Shown: in pieces, positions 48,901 to 60,542 of the stretch
How the letters are laid out: each line of letters begins with the position of its first letter
Numbering within the stretch: position 1 is the first letter of the stretch
From: Varroa destructor
Lineage: Eukaryota; Arthropoda; Arachnida; Mesostigmata; Varroidae
NCBI RefSeq assembly: GCF_002443255.2
Contig: NW_019211457.1
Coordinates: 20,409,497 to 20,473,496, forward strand
Length of the DNA stretch: 64,000 bases
Direction of reading: 5' to 3'
Position numbers and translations under genes: made by a program
Notes under the pieces: model-generated
Seen by the model: the letters and a program-made list of their open reading frames with translations, nothing else
Told to the model about the DNA's origin: nothing
Database searches by the model: none

Positions 48901-50242
48901 TTCTCAACAACGTTCCCACAACAGTCCCAACATTCTTCCAAGGGGGTTCCATTGGTGAGGCTCACTGTTCCCCCAGGGACGGTTCGTTTTCTTAAGCGAG
49001 CCTCGTGTAGGGATTTCCCTCTCGGGGAAGAACGAGCTCGTAACAAGCTGATTGCTCCTCATCGGGCCTCCGGCGACTCTGATACGGAAAGAGACCGGAG
49101 ACACGACGTCGACGAATCAACCATTCCGCCCTATCGATATTTCTACAGAAGTTTTACGGCTACCACAAGCAAATCATGCTTGTCAATGTTTTGTTAACTA
49201 TCCAAGCGATGACATAGTAATCTAAGCAACAATCTAAATAATACCTAGAACAAAGACAGAATGCTTGAATGAGTACTCACTGATTCTAGCTGCCGGCGTA
49301 GTGCTATAGGGGCCATCTGAAAACACACGCAAACAATGCTTTGAAATATCTGTATTAACATATACGGACCAAAATATTCTCATATACTTAAATGTTCATT
49401 CTACTGTTTTCTAGTGTTTATAACGATGTAACGGTGAGTTACCGGAATTATTGATGACAGCAATGTCGGCTTAATAAGCGATGCATTTCGATTAAGCAAG
49501 AGGACTCCTATAAATATAACCTTGTTGTCTTTAGAATCGCTATTTAGAGATGTATTTAACATGTATAGAAAACAGTATCTAAATCATTATATACGATCAA
49601 ATATGCAACTATGATAGAGGGTGCATCCCGCTGGGTATAATTCTATACGTATAACGGGGCCAGATAAAAATTACAATGGATATCTTACCTATTCAATAAC
49701 GGAATTGGATTATCAAGAAGCTGATTGGGCTATATTAAATGCACCTGTACGTTTTAATTGACTTGTTGAAGTTCGTTCATTATTAAGATGAAACATTTGT
49801 TCGTCTCTGACAAATTTGAAACCAAGTCGTTTCCGTTTATGTTGTAACTTTTAGCGTTGTGAAGATTCATCCTTTCTGATATTTTACTAGAGAACGTCGG
49901 AGGCAGGAATATATTTATCTGAACGGATGGAAACCGCTGGCACGAACCCTTCAGACAAACTACTTTTTTTTTTTTTTTTAGGTCAGTTGATTCGATACGG
50001 AGTTACTTTTTCTACCTTATAAACATACATGTGCATTACGAATAAGCAGAATCATAGTAGTTAATACGATACGATCTTTGTGTAAATTTTCACTTAAATT
50101 TCTTAATTTTGTTTGATCAGCAATGTCTAGGAAAACTGTTATGTACAACCATATGACACCTAATCGAAACCTATCGGGAAAAACAGATACTGAAGTCCAC
50201 GCTAACACCATATAATGATCAAATAAATTTATAGGCTTTTCT

Positions 50243-50494
50243 TTAGCACATTCTGGCCGGCAGTCGCAGAAGGGCGGGGGGGGGCAGGAAAGAGGAGAGC
50301 CGTCGAGTGTCGTGGATTTTTTCATGGAGGGTAGCCATGCACACGATTATTGTCGACGCCAAAGTGGAAGTGCTGTGCGTTATTTTTAGTTTCGCGCGTA
50401 GGGTCTCTTGCTGCAGGGAACAGCTAGCACAGGTTCTCGGGTGCTCTCTAGCGTCGTTTTCTCGATAGAGCCCCGCCATTTTTTCCAATCGCAA
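50243..50494 (-). other. Candidate gene start with CCAAT and ATGGCGG context
   Basis: On the minus strand an ATG near 50479 lies in AAAAAATGGCGGGG, which is both a usable start context and a match to the YY1-type motif common at animal promoters. GATTGG (an inverted CCAAT box) lies directly upstream. The frame continues for about 78 codons, MAGLYRENDAREHPRTCASC and on. No domain, splice partner or homologue is recognised. Confidence 0.15.
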
Positions 50495-51797
50495 CGGGAA
50501 CGCGTGAATAAACTGACTCGCGCTATCATCTTCGTATAGTTCAACGGTTTCGGTGGTGGCCTGTGCTACTGCAGCTACCGGTTTCTTCAGCGAGAAAGAG
50601 GAGTGGAGGGCTCGAAGCCCTTCAAAACGAGCAACAGCCGTCCCTTCCAGTCTTATTCGTGCTCTTCCCAGTTATCTTCCTTTCATTCTTTTCCTCACTG
50701 AAAAAAGTTGGGAAGAGGATGGCTTCCTTAAACTCAAGACACACGAAAAGCCGGTTCGAGTCTGTCTGGTCCGACTAGGCGCAGTTTGCTCATTCGTGGT
50801 AAAAGTGAACGAGCTAACCAGCCAGAAAACCGGCTTAGTCGACATGGCGCAGTTGTAGCAGCAGCGTTTTGCTATAGACTGGTGTCGGTGCGTTGTCTGC
50901 GACTGCTTCTCACGGAGCCCCAGTGATGACAGCAGCGACGGTGGCGATGGCAATGACGATGAAGCCAGTTGCAGCGGCAACTCAGTGTTCCTGGTGGTTT
51001 CAGTGGTAACTATCGTGGTGGAAGTGGGCGAGCGACGCTAAGCAGTGGGTCGGCCGCAAAAACGTATGCCACTGGCAGTTGTCAGCTACAGAAGAAGCGA
51101 AGCCCCCATGTGAACAAAGCGCCCCGTACCATGTGAACGATCCCCTTTCCACGGATTCCCAAAGCCGCTCCTTTGCTGCGACAACCCCACAAAGCTGCCG
51201 ACAGTTGTTCATATAAGCCTCATAGGCACCAGCTGTAGTGGCGGTCATGGCTCCTGTCCCGCCACCAGCTTTGTTGTCCCATGCTCAGGATCCATTGGAC
51301 CCCCTTATCTAGACTCCAACAACGGCCCTTCCATCCCTAAAACACGACCGGGACGCATTTCTTTTCGAAACCCTATAGTAAACGCACGCCAATGCTGCCT
51401 GTGTTGTAGCGCAATCCGTGGCGACAGCGGTCTGCTAACCTTCACGGCGGGAACCGGGCTGGCTGGAAGGGGAGTAGGGCGAAGCCGTTCATGCATAAAA
51501 AGTTACAAATAATTAAGAAACTTCTTTTCTTTACGCATAGAAGCATGCCGCCGTTGCTGCTGTTACTGCTATTGCTACAGCTGCAGTTCTTAGGGAGGCC
51601 GGGCGGAGCCTGGGCGGACGAAACGAGCTTTTGGCGGAAGAGCAGCTACATTTGCTTCGGCTATGTTTTACTCACTCACCCCTTTAGTTCATGCAGTAGT
51701 TACTGTTGCTGCCCCCCACAACGTTCTGTCGGATACCATCCCAATATAGTGAAAACTGAATAGAAGCTAATACATTTCAACGAAGCTATTCAAGTTT

Positions 51798-51814
51798 TAT
51801 ATATATATATATAT
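51798..51814. repeat. TA microsatellite
   Basis: About eight TA units in AT-rich DNA. Confidence 0.8.
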
Positions 51815-53179
51815 TTTACACTTCAGTTTATGGTCTTATAGAGCAAGAACAGATACGTATGCTTTTCTAAACTGTAAAGGTATTAACGTCACGAGCTTGC
51901 AACACTTATAAAAGAAAGGTATAGATATCTCGAAGGTAATTAGCGGATCAGGTCACTTTGGAAACTTCTATGTTACCTATCCAATTTCTCTGTTTACTAA
52001 CTCGCTTTTTCACCTTGTGTTGGTGAATGCCTGTTTAGGTCATCCTGTTGTTGGCCTTAATGAACTATGACCATAAGTTTTCCTGCAAGGTATACAAAGG
52101 CCCATAGGTTTTTCAGCTACCGTTACCATACAACTTAGTTCTTTAATATACATAAACTCACACAATTCATGTTCTCAATTTTTATGTAAAGCCACACGAT
52201 TATTCTGAATTACGCAACAAAAATCCTGTACAGAGTTTCTCCATTTCAATGGCAATACCGGCTGATTCCTATTTTGTGTTGTTGGCAATGAAGCCAGTTG
52301 ATTCGTCAGTAGTATAGGTACATTAACTGATGAAGTTAAAGTAATATCTACCGAACAAGCTGTAGAACGCACTGAAACGAAAAGTTCGCTAGACAACTGC
52401 AATAAAAGGTATAGAGATTAGTGCGTGAATAAGGTGAGAGCCGAATAATTAAATAACGTATTTAGCGAAGTCAGGAAAATATTTGGATAGCTCACTTCTC
52501 GGTCGTGTCCAGGCAGATCAAATTCAGGCTCATTTTTTTTTCCATAAAAACAAGAGACATAAGCTGGGGGGCTCATTTATGTATCGGAGAAGCTGGTACC
52601 GCTTTCGAATGATTAGGTTAGTGTATTAATCTAAGGTTGTCAAGGCATTCTTAATGCGCACGAGAGTAAAATACTACAAGGTGTGACCGCCTTTGTTCAG
52701 GGAAATGATAACAAGCGTCAATCTGCTAAGGTCTGAACGGTCTAAGACAAAGCCATTTTGCGGCGACCAAGCGTAAATTTCTACTCTTTTTATTTCATTT
52801 AATAAGTTTCTCTTCACGAACGAGCTTCAATGAACGATTTGCAAAAACGTTCACTTCGACACAGTTTACTAGTAGTCATTAAAGTACCGATGGCAAAAGC
52901 AACTTACCAAAATATATTACGATTCCTCATTAAGAAATGCGGGGATGTGCAATCTATTTGGATAACAAAAGTTAGTCAAGTGGAGAATTTACGTAGATAT
53001 TAGGTAAAATAAACACATTTAAAATTTTACTTATATAAAAGCTGTATAAATTATTCTTTGCCTGCGCTACGTATATACCTTTACTAAAAGCAATTGCAGA
53101 TGCGTTGCCTCACTTCGCTAAGTCAGTAGAATACAAATGATAGACAGCTTCACTTTGGTATGTTAGATGCACGGATGAG

Positions 53180-53470
53180 AATCTTGCCACCATTTTAGAA
53201 TTTCTAAGATTTTATTGGAAACGGGTTAGCCGCCAGAGAAAAACAAGTCTGTAACATAACAAAAAAATATCACATATGTTCAAGATGTCGGAAGAGAGAC
53301 AACAACCACAAATTACGAATATCTACTATCAAAATGGTGAGCACACAATTGTAGAAATTGCATGCTTGTAGATTGTGTCCTTCGTAAAACATGCAAGGAC
53401 AAAATTATGTTTTGTAAAGGACGTCATGATCCAGCTAACTGTTGAGATGAAATCCTAACTGTAAATTATT
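53180..53470 (+). pseudogene. BEL/Pao retrotransposon, gag zinc-knuckle remnant
   Basis: At 53180 a frame reads NLATILEFLRFYWKRVSRQR, close in layout to the segment of BEL/Pao gag proteins that precedes the zinc knuckles. About 150 bases on, another frame reads MFCKGRHDPANC (53407-53442), which fits the BEL/Pao knuckle pattern C-x2-C-x3-H-x4-C with the first cysteine replaced by isoleucine. A second possible knuckle, FCKGDHL, lies at about 53540. Gag forms the particle of the element, and the knuckles bind its RNA. Stops and frameshifts break the frame. Its position some 0.8 kb upstream of the reverse transcriptase on the same strand supports the assignment. The protease region between (53.56-54.2 kb) is too decayed to call. 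Confidence 0.5.
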
Positions 53471-54209
53471 CATGTACGTGGGAGAAAAAACGTATGTAGG
53501 AAATGTCTCTCGAATTGAGGAAATTATAGCGTCAGTTCTGTAAAGGTGATCACTTATGACACGACATCATCTAAAATAGATCAATCACGGGCTGGCTGTC
53601 GGCGAGTTTATTACCTACAGGAAATTGTTATATAATGATTTGCCACAAACTAGACCCATATTAAGCGAAGATTTTCAAAGAAGTTTCATTAGCTAGTTCA
53701 TCGTTTCAAAGCCAAGCCAATTAGGAAAGGATAGATGTACGTTACTGTTTTCGCGGACTCGTTTTGTCCGAAATGTTATCTGTTTCACGTGTGCGTTTCG
53801 TATTCGAAAACAATAGGCTAATTGGGGTAATGACTCATGAACGCCAGCCCCATCACGGTGCTTGTGTGCTAACATAATGTTAGCCGAAAATGACTGAAAT
53901 TATATTTAAAACATGTTTCTATGATTTAGCTACAATTCTAGCAGCGCCAAATCTAGAATTACTTCGAAATCGAGAATCTATGGGTGTCTAGTATTTAGAA
54001 TTGGTCGGAATACTAGCGTTATGGAACGTCTTGCTGGTAGAACCCACGAGGTTTATATGATTTTAAAAGATAAAATAGCAACGGCAATCACTGATTAAGA
54101 GGCTATTTAAGAGTAAGATGTTAAGAAAGGATTAATAGAAACAGTTTCAAATAGCAACCTCAATATTTTGTGTCTAATAGTTCTGCATATCAAAGAATCT
54201 TGTAAAGGG

Positions 54210-54610
54210 GGTTTACTACCTAACGCTTCTGCAGCATCTGAAAAGTAATTGTCGCCGAATTATTGCATTCATTATATCCCAAATTCGTTTTCGTGCCCAT
54301 TTCAAGCTTTAACGATTTTCAGGCGAGGTAGTGTGCCCAGGTAATATCCGAAAGATGCATGTAATGATCAAGGCTCATCCGAATGATCGGAATCATTTGG
54401 AACTCTACCGGTTTAAAAATCCAGAAAATTTTTCCAGCCAGATACTTTTAAAGTGACGGCAACTTATTTTGGAGTTAAGAATAGTCAGCTTAATACTATC
54501 AAGGTTGTTTAAGAACATGCCAATTCCCTGCAGAATCTCGTCCAGGAGCTTATAAAAATGTTAATCCAGGATCCATATATGAACGATCTGTTAATCAGTA
54601 CAAATTTAAG
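54210..54610 (+). pseudogene. BEL/Pao retrotransposon, reverse transcriptase remnant
   Basis: Landmarks of a BEL/Pao reverse transcriptase occur in order across frameshifts: YYLPNASA (about 54215); FRRGSV; MIKAHPNDRN with LYRFKNPENF (54362-54430); PDTFKVTATYFGVKNSQLN (54440-54500); EHANSLQNLV; and DPYMNDLL at 54570-54593. The last corresponds to the catalytic Y-x-D-D box, with its first aspartate changed to asparagine (codon 54582-54584). The enzyme copies the element's RNA into DNA. Stops, at least two frameshifts and the altered catalytic box show the copy is dead. The RNase H part lies about 400 bases downstream in another frame. Confidence 0.8.
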
Positions 54611-55006
54611 GGATGTATTCTTCGAAACGCTCATATGGAGAACTTCCGTACAGACGCACATTTATTAGATGCGCTTTGCGGAAAAGTCAGTTCGAAGTCA
54701 AACGCCCGAACACAACCTTTTGACATGACGAGGCTCCCTAACGTTTCATGGTGTGCGGAGGTGGGATGCTCGAGTTTGTTAATAAAACGCTATAGAACAC
54801 CAAGACTTCAAGGGTCCTTAGGGTCTACTGTCGCCGTTCACGATGAATTTCAAACTAATTCAACAAGAAGCGCATGTAAGGAAGTTAAGTTTGGAGACCA
54901 ACTTTACAATTGATTTACAGAAGCAATTGTATTAATTTAATTTAACAATTGAAAAAATTCTTGTTTATTCATTGTATTACGTTAACTTGGATTAGACAAT
55001 GACATT

Positions 55007-55245
55007 ATGTTCAGGGAAGAGTTGCAAATATTTGCTAATACAAGCAATCAAGTTTATCACCTCAAAGTTTATTCGGCTTATGGTAAACTTGTAGTTCATT
55101 TGATAACAACAAAAGCGAGACTTGCAGTACTAAGGCAATTCGACGATTTTACGACTCCCTGGAGGGAACTTATGGCCGCTAAACTTTCGGCAAGTAGGCT
55201 GGCACTGAAGGAAGGTAAAGGAAAACCCTTAGTTGGAAAATTTTG
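55007..55245 (+). pseudogene. BEL/Pao retrotransposon, RNase H remnant
   Basis: A 79-codon open frame matches the RNase H domain of BEL/Pao polyproteins. It contains EELQIFANTSNQ (equivalent to the conserved L-x-x-FADAS- start, with the catalytic aspartate position reading asparagine), then a VYSAYGKLVVHLITTKARLA segment with the typical K-R-A/P step, then TPWRELMAAKLSASRLAL (the family's TIPRLELMAA-LLA-R motif with small changes). In the element this domain removes the RNA template during cDNA synthesis. It is the least damaged part of the copy, open throughout, but an essential aspartate is lost. Confidence 0.8.
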
Positions 55246-55364
55246 AAAAAAACGTATTCCTTTGGTCTAACGCGCAAATAGCATTGCATTTACCCTGAAG
55301 GTTATGTTAAAAAGCTTTTTCAAGAGGTTTTAACGCATACATTGTCATATTAATGGAGGCTTCG

Positions 55365-55700
55365 TTCGAGAATCGATAATCCCGTAGATCTGTCGTCTAG
55401 GAGAGACTAAGCTCGTAAATTAGCGGAATCGTCACTTTGGAAAAGTGGGCCGGATTTTCCCATGCGAAAGGGCAAATACACTGTCTTTTAGACTCAGCAC
55501 TGACTCTGTTGCTCAGGTTCCGGGAGCGCGAGTACTGCCAGCAACTACAGGTGATCCAGCGACTAATCTAAACAAATTTTCGTCACTTAGTGGGTTGCTA
55601 AAATGTTCGCGTATTGAACAACCTGTTCAGATACTTAACGGAGCAGCAATATGGAAACATTGTTGGATCAACGAAACATCACTATTGTCATAGAGGTATA
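55365..55700 (+). pseudogene. BEL/Pao retrotransposon, region between RNase H and integrase
   Basis: One frame begins DNPVDLSSRRD, a stop, then ARKLAESSLWKSGPDFP, matching the NPADL-SRG ... LW--GP-FL motifs that follow RNase H in BEL/Pao polyproteins. The next frame (55445-55690) contains NLNKFSSLSGLLKCSRIEQP, matching the RFSS-xx-LLR-ta conserved segment. Downstream the integrase zinc finger and catalytic core were not recognised, so the copy is truncated or too diverged after about 55.7 kb. No long terminal repeat was identified on either side. Confidence 0.7.
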
Positions 55701-58700
55701 ACTGAAAAATAATACCAAGCAAGAACGGAACACCTAGAGCTACACCTAGGTAAGAGTAATTGCATTATTCGCGCAGCGCTTGGCGAAGCTTTTTTGACCT
55801 TGCCTTAGGCAGTCAGTTTATAGTGTTAAGGATGCATTGAAATGACTATTGAATCATCCTAGGAGAGATTTAACCGTGGATCTCTTTCCACAGAAGACGA
55901 ATACTGGGAAAACTTGTCGCCACCCAACCTATAAATTCGACGAACCACTTGACATAATTGGCAAACGTATAGTAATAAAAGCAGAGTTTAGTCCTTCTCT
56001 TTTTTTCAAGGTGCCAGTGCTGTATATTCTATAGCAGCCGATCTCTATTCGAGCTGTTCTTTGCTCTGATAAGATGTGATATCACCTGTCAGTTTTAGTT
56101 AGCGTCACTGATAGTAATGAGTTACTCAAAATGACCCGAAAAGAAAAAGGCTTTCTATGACTGTCAATTATTACTGGCTTGTTTATCATCGCTCATACTC
56201 AGTGGCTAACGGGCACCGGATAATCTCACTGAAGGCGTTAGAGCTTGCCTAGGTTAGGAATTATGCCGCAGAAGCAATAAACTTTAATAAAATAAAACGT
56301 GGGTGAAATCCTGCTTCTTGCTTCGGTCAGCTCTTTCTGTATTTTCTGATTCAAGTCGAATTAAATAACTTCTTCATTTGAGTAAGTACTAATTCGTTGT
56401 TTTTTTGAATGTTGTGTTTTTTCCTAGCTAGTCTGCCGTTTAGCTTAGGGTTTTTTCTTTAGCTATTGTCATCAATCTAATTTTAGATTATTTCTTATTA
56501 CTACCCGATATAGTATTCATAACAAGGTGGAAGAGAGTTAAGGGTTGTTCTAGTGGAGCTGCTTTGGACTCTAACAACGAGTGCGGATAATGTATTGTGA
56601 AGTTTTAAATGCCGTATTCAACTAAAATATCAGCAGTTTTTAAAACCGGCCATGCTTAAGTTATTTAGACCAGTTGCAAGAGCGATATTACACTTATTGA
56701 ATACAGCCCAAACACACAAAAGTTTGCCTCGACAAGTGCTATCTATTCAGAAGAGTCAGTTGGGGGAGCACTGCGTGTGTTAAACATATTCATTGTTGTA
56801 CATGAGGAAGAATTTTCTAAGTTTCACAAAGTGCCTTATTAACCCTAACAACAGTTTAGAAAACACTTTTTGTTGACGACGGAAAATTATAGAACCAAGC
56901 AAAGATTTTTGTAGACTCTAATGAGCTGCAAGGTACTACTGGCAGTGAATAACTAGTTTTCAAGCGTAAACTCTAACCCAGACCCTCGGGTCACTATACA
57001 ACCAGAGTTGGATTTCAGTCATCATCTTATTAGCAGTTTTAGTGTGTGATACATTGTTGGACTACTATGTAGTCGAACATTTAGCTATATAAATGGCTAG
57101 TCATCGCTAAATATAAGCAATTGCCACGCAATTTGGAGGTGAAGTGTATCGTTACGATTAAAGCTTAGATTCATTACGAGAGTGTCTAATAAGTGCAAAC
57201 TCACGGAAAGCACTATCAAATTTAGTACCAATTATGAGTCAAGGCAAGCAAACAGATGTATGAATGCCTCTATGTTGGACTTCCAAAATCAGGTATTGTT
57301 GCCCTTGCAATCCCCGCCTTAGATAATTATTCAGTACCAATTTTTCTTTCTTATTCCCTATTCCAACCGCGATTTCTCTTGGCTATCCCATATCAAGCGC
57401 CTTCTCCTTTAGCTGCCTCTGCACTATTTTCATGGTCTACCACCTTGCGTTCACTGAGTTTCCCTTTGAAGTTCTAATATTTGTCCATAAATACTTGCTC
57501 GTCGCTCTTAGTTATTACTGCACAGTTGCACGAGACGGCGGCCCATACCTACAGAAAAAAGCAAACCCCCGAACCTTGAAACATGCTTGCCTACGTCCTA
57601 TCTCTAAAAATTTCCGTGCCTATATTCTAGCTACTTTAATCACTTTTTTCAGCCTCTCCTCAACATTTCTCAATTTTATTCTACCCTTTGGTCTTCCAAT
57701 CAACCCATCAATACCCTTTATTGCAATTAGCTTTCGCGGGTGCTCTGTCAACGTACTCCTTACGTTCCAGTATATCGTTCAGGCATTTTACCCCGATTCT
57801 TGCTGTCCGAATTGCTGTGTCAAAGCCCAGATTATCAACTATCCTAAACTGAAACTATTTGCTTGAATGTCTCGAAAAATCTCACCATGTACAAAATCGC
57901 ACCTATTAGCTATTTCCATTATAATAGCTTAGGATGAAGCTGTTCTTCTTCGTGATAGAAGCACTTCTTTAACTTATATAAGTAGATTAAATAAACTATC
58001 TCGTGCCTCTTTTTATTGCACTTCTGCACCATCACTAATTATCGTGAAGCACGAAACGCTGACTATTTTGGGTATAGATGGGGTAGTTCTGCCTACTTTA
58101 TGTGTCAACGTTAGTTAACAAATATTTTATATTGGAAAACACATTTTCCTTACGAAATAGCCTTACGATATAATAATATAGTAGAGGCTATGAGGATGGA
58201 AAGAATGAAGACATATGGTGAACTGTAACTTAGTGTTGGTAATTAAACTATTTCAATAAACGAAGAGGCGTTTGATTTGAAGCACCAAGCCAATTATAGA
58301 AGTTACGAATGGCCGCTAATCGTCGAGGGAATAACTCAATGAAACTCATGACGCAAATGATTGTCTTTAGTATGTCTGATTATGATCAAGCATTGTTTTA
58401 TTTTTGCAAAAACTAATATACAACTATTACTTCCGGTATACTCCACTAAGTAACAACGACCCTTAACGACTATTTATTTTATTGCAGACTTAATCATGGC
58501 TTCGTGTATGAAACTTTCCTCCGTCCCTATAATTGATTAATTTATTGTATACAGCTTAGACGCGTGAAAGGGGACAGATCAAACCAACACTAGGCGCGAC
58601 GTATATTTCTCCCACAGTACCAAACCGGACAGTCGTGACTACGGCCCGTATCGGTGAAAATCTTAGGTGCTGTTAGTGTGGATCAGACCGAATCAGCATC

Positions 58701-59770
58701 GCGGCTATACAGCGTTATCCGCCTCATCACAAAATTGGCTCTCGACAGCGAGTAGGTCTTCTCCGTTCAACAGAAACAGCCGGAACAACACGCGTCTACA
58801 CTATGACATTGAAGAAGAGCTTTTAGTATCTCGTCAATCGCTATTCTGCGATTTGCATACGCCATTTCCATTTGAACCCAATACAATAACAAGTATTCTA
58901 TAGGAATTCCGAATAGCAAATAATGTTTCCAAAGACGCAGGAACAGCTAGAAAATCTAAATGAGCATAATAGGCTATTGCTATGACCTCTACATCTGTTT
59001 GCTTGCACAGCCTTTTTGATCAAATCTTCGTATAGAGGTGGCGATGTTGCGTATCGGCTACGTTGATATACGAAATTTTAATATGACATTTTCTTGCATT
59101 ATATCGCCAGTGAATGACCGCTCTGGGCAATTTTTATCCAACTTTGCTAGAGATAGATCTCTACTTCTTAAAACGCCACAAAATGATTTTTTAATTATAA
59201 ACTGTGCTAATTAAGGTTCGTAGCAAAGGCGTTTATGCTTAAACTTTTATAGACAATGACCTGATTAATGTAGATCTAAAGCGATTCGGCCCAGAACATT
59301 AACAATTGTAATAGAATTTTTTTTGCGTTTCGTCCATGAGCTTTGGCTTTTTCTGTTCGATCGCATATCGATTCGTTCGTAAATAGACACGTGCTGTTGA
59401 AATTGGTAAAGCTGAGGCATCAAGGATAGACAAGTACCTTAGTGGAAAGCTGGTTGTCCAGGATGTGAGAGGATCACGATAAGTTTAGAAGAACGGAAAC
59501 ACTGCCATCTAGAAAAACCGCCGGGTAGACCGTATGCGTAGAACTATGAAATTCCATGCGAGTGTGAATGTAGTACGTAAGCTGCGATGACTTAAACGGA
59601 GCGAAGTCGTGTACGCCAAAGAATGAATTAATGGATGGATCCGAAGCTGTACGTAGAAGCCCAACACGAGAGCAGGCTGGGAGCCGTCTAGCGAACTCCC
59701 CCTTGGAAACCGGATTCTTGGTCGTTCGGTCTCGGTCGGGCAGTCGCTTCTCAGTCAGTGTCTTCCTCTG
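55701..59770. other. Unassigned AT-rich stretch
   Basis: This region may hold the decayed integrase and 3' end of the BEL/Pao copy, but nothing can be aligned by eye. The longest open frame, 57432-57866 (plus, 144 codons), is pyrimidine-rich, hydrophobic and overlaps another open frame at 57256-57477. No family is recognised and its bias suggests chance. Confidence 0.4.
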
Positions 59771-59825
59771 ATTAAAAATGTATCGTTTTTATGCAAAATC
59801 ATTTACACCCTCTTTTTCCATATTC

Positions 59826-59860
59826 ACCCGCACGCCTACCATCCCATGTATCCAGAGCGA
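59826..59860. repeat. Dispersed repeat, copy A
   Basis: A 35-base segment beginning ACCCGCACGCCTACC and ending ATGTATCCAGAGCGA, repeated with few changes at 60509-60542. Weaker similarity continues downstream into GGTGATGCCAACGG. Confidence 0.8.
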
Positions 59861-60508
59861 CGGAGGCGGTGATGCCAACGGCGTCAAGCGACTCGAACCA
59901 GTGAGAAAACCAGTGAATCTCTTTCTGTCCCGTCGCAAAAAAAAACCCACAAATACAATCGAAAACGAAAGACGACGAACGAGGTTCGATCCGTCCAGGA
60001 TTCTTCAATTTTAAGACGCATTCAATATGGATCAACTTAGCTACTATTGGTTTAACTGTATTTCCTGGAGATTTAACATACGCTCAAACAGCCATTCCTA
60101 CGAAGGGCTGACAACGTGCCCAAGTGCATAGAGCATTGGTACTGAACGGTGACGGTCAACGCAGCTGTACGTCTACTTAAGGAATTGCTGGCTCATGCGT
60201 CTCGTATGCTGTATACATGATTTCGTGTCAATGAGGAAAGATTTATCGGGAAGGACCACTCGAAAAGGGTCTGCCCGAGACGGACACGTTGATGTACGGA
60301 TGTCGGCTAAAATTAGGGATAAGAAGCATGCCACAGTCAAATGTATCTTTCAATGTTTTTGTTCAAATTACGTATCCGCCAAACGAAATTTACTGGAAGG
60401 TGATTTGAAGGCGTATATACCGTTGTATAAGGTCCTTTCATGATATAAATAAGCCAACGTAAAAAATCAGTTTTATGAATGCTAATTACTATCGAAAATT
60501 CCACATCT

Positions 60509-60542
60509 ACCCGCACGCCTACACTCCATGTATCCAGAGCGA
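60509..60542. repeat. Dispersed repeat, copy B
   Basis: A 34-base counterpart of 59826-59860 in the same orientation, 683 bases downstream, with one base missing and about three substitutions. GGTGACAATAGCG downstream matches the flank of copy A loosely. Confidence 0.8.

Larger units (their letters stand above)
45986..52900. other. Unassigned stretch
   Basis: AT-rich with GC-richer islands at 48.72-49.15 kb and 50.24-51.77 kb. Open frames in these islands overlap on both strands (for example 48808-49197 plus against 49046-48837 minus). A TA tract at 51798-51814, poly-T at 49965-49979 and a G9 run at about 50276-50284 are present. No known protein domain was seen. Confidence 0.4.

Noticed and set aside
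55849..56034. Open frame just after the BEL/Pao remnant, considered as integrase
   Set aside because: No zinc-finger H2C2 or catalytic-core motif could be aligned.
57256..57866. Two overlapping plus-strand open frames, one of 144 codons
   Set aside because: Strong pyrimidine bias, hydrophobic low-information product, no splice structure and no recognised domain.
59978..59995. GGTTCGATCC, similar to a tRNA B box
   Set aside because: It is one base short of the consensus and no tRNA arms surround it.
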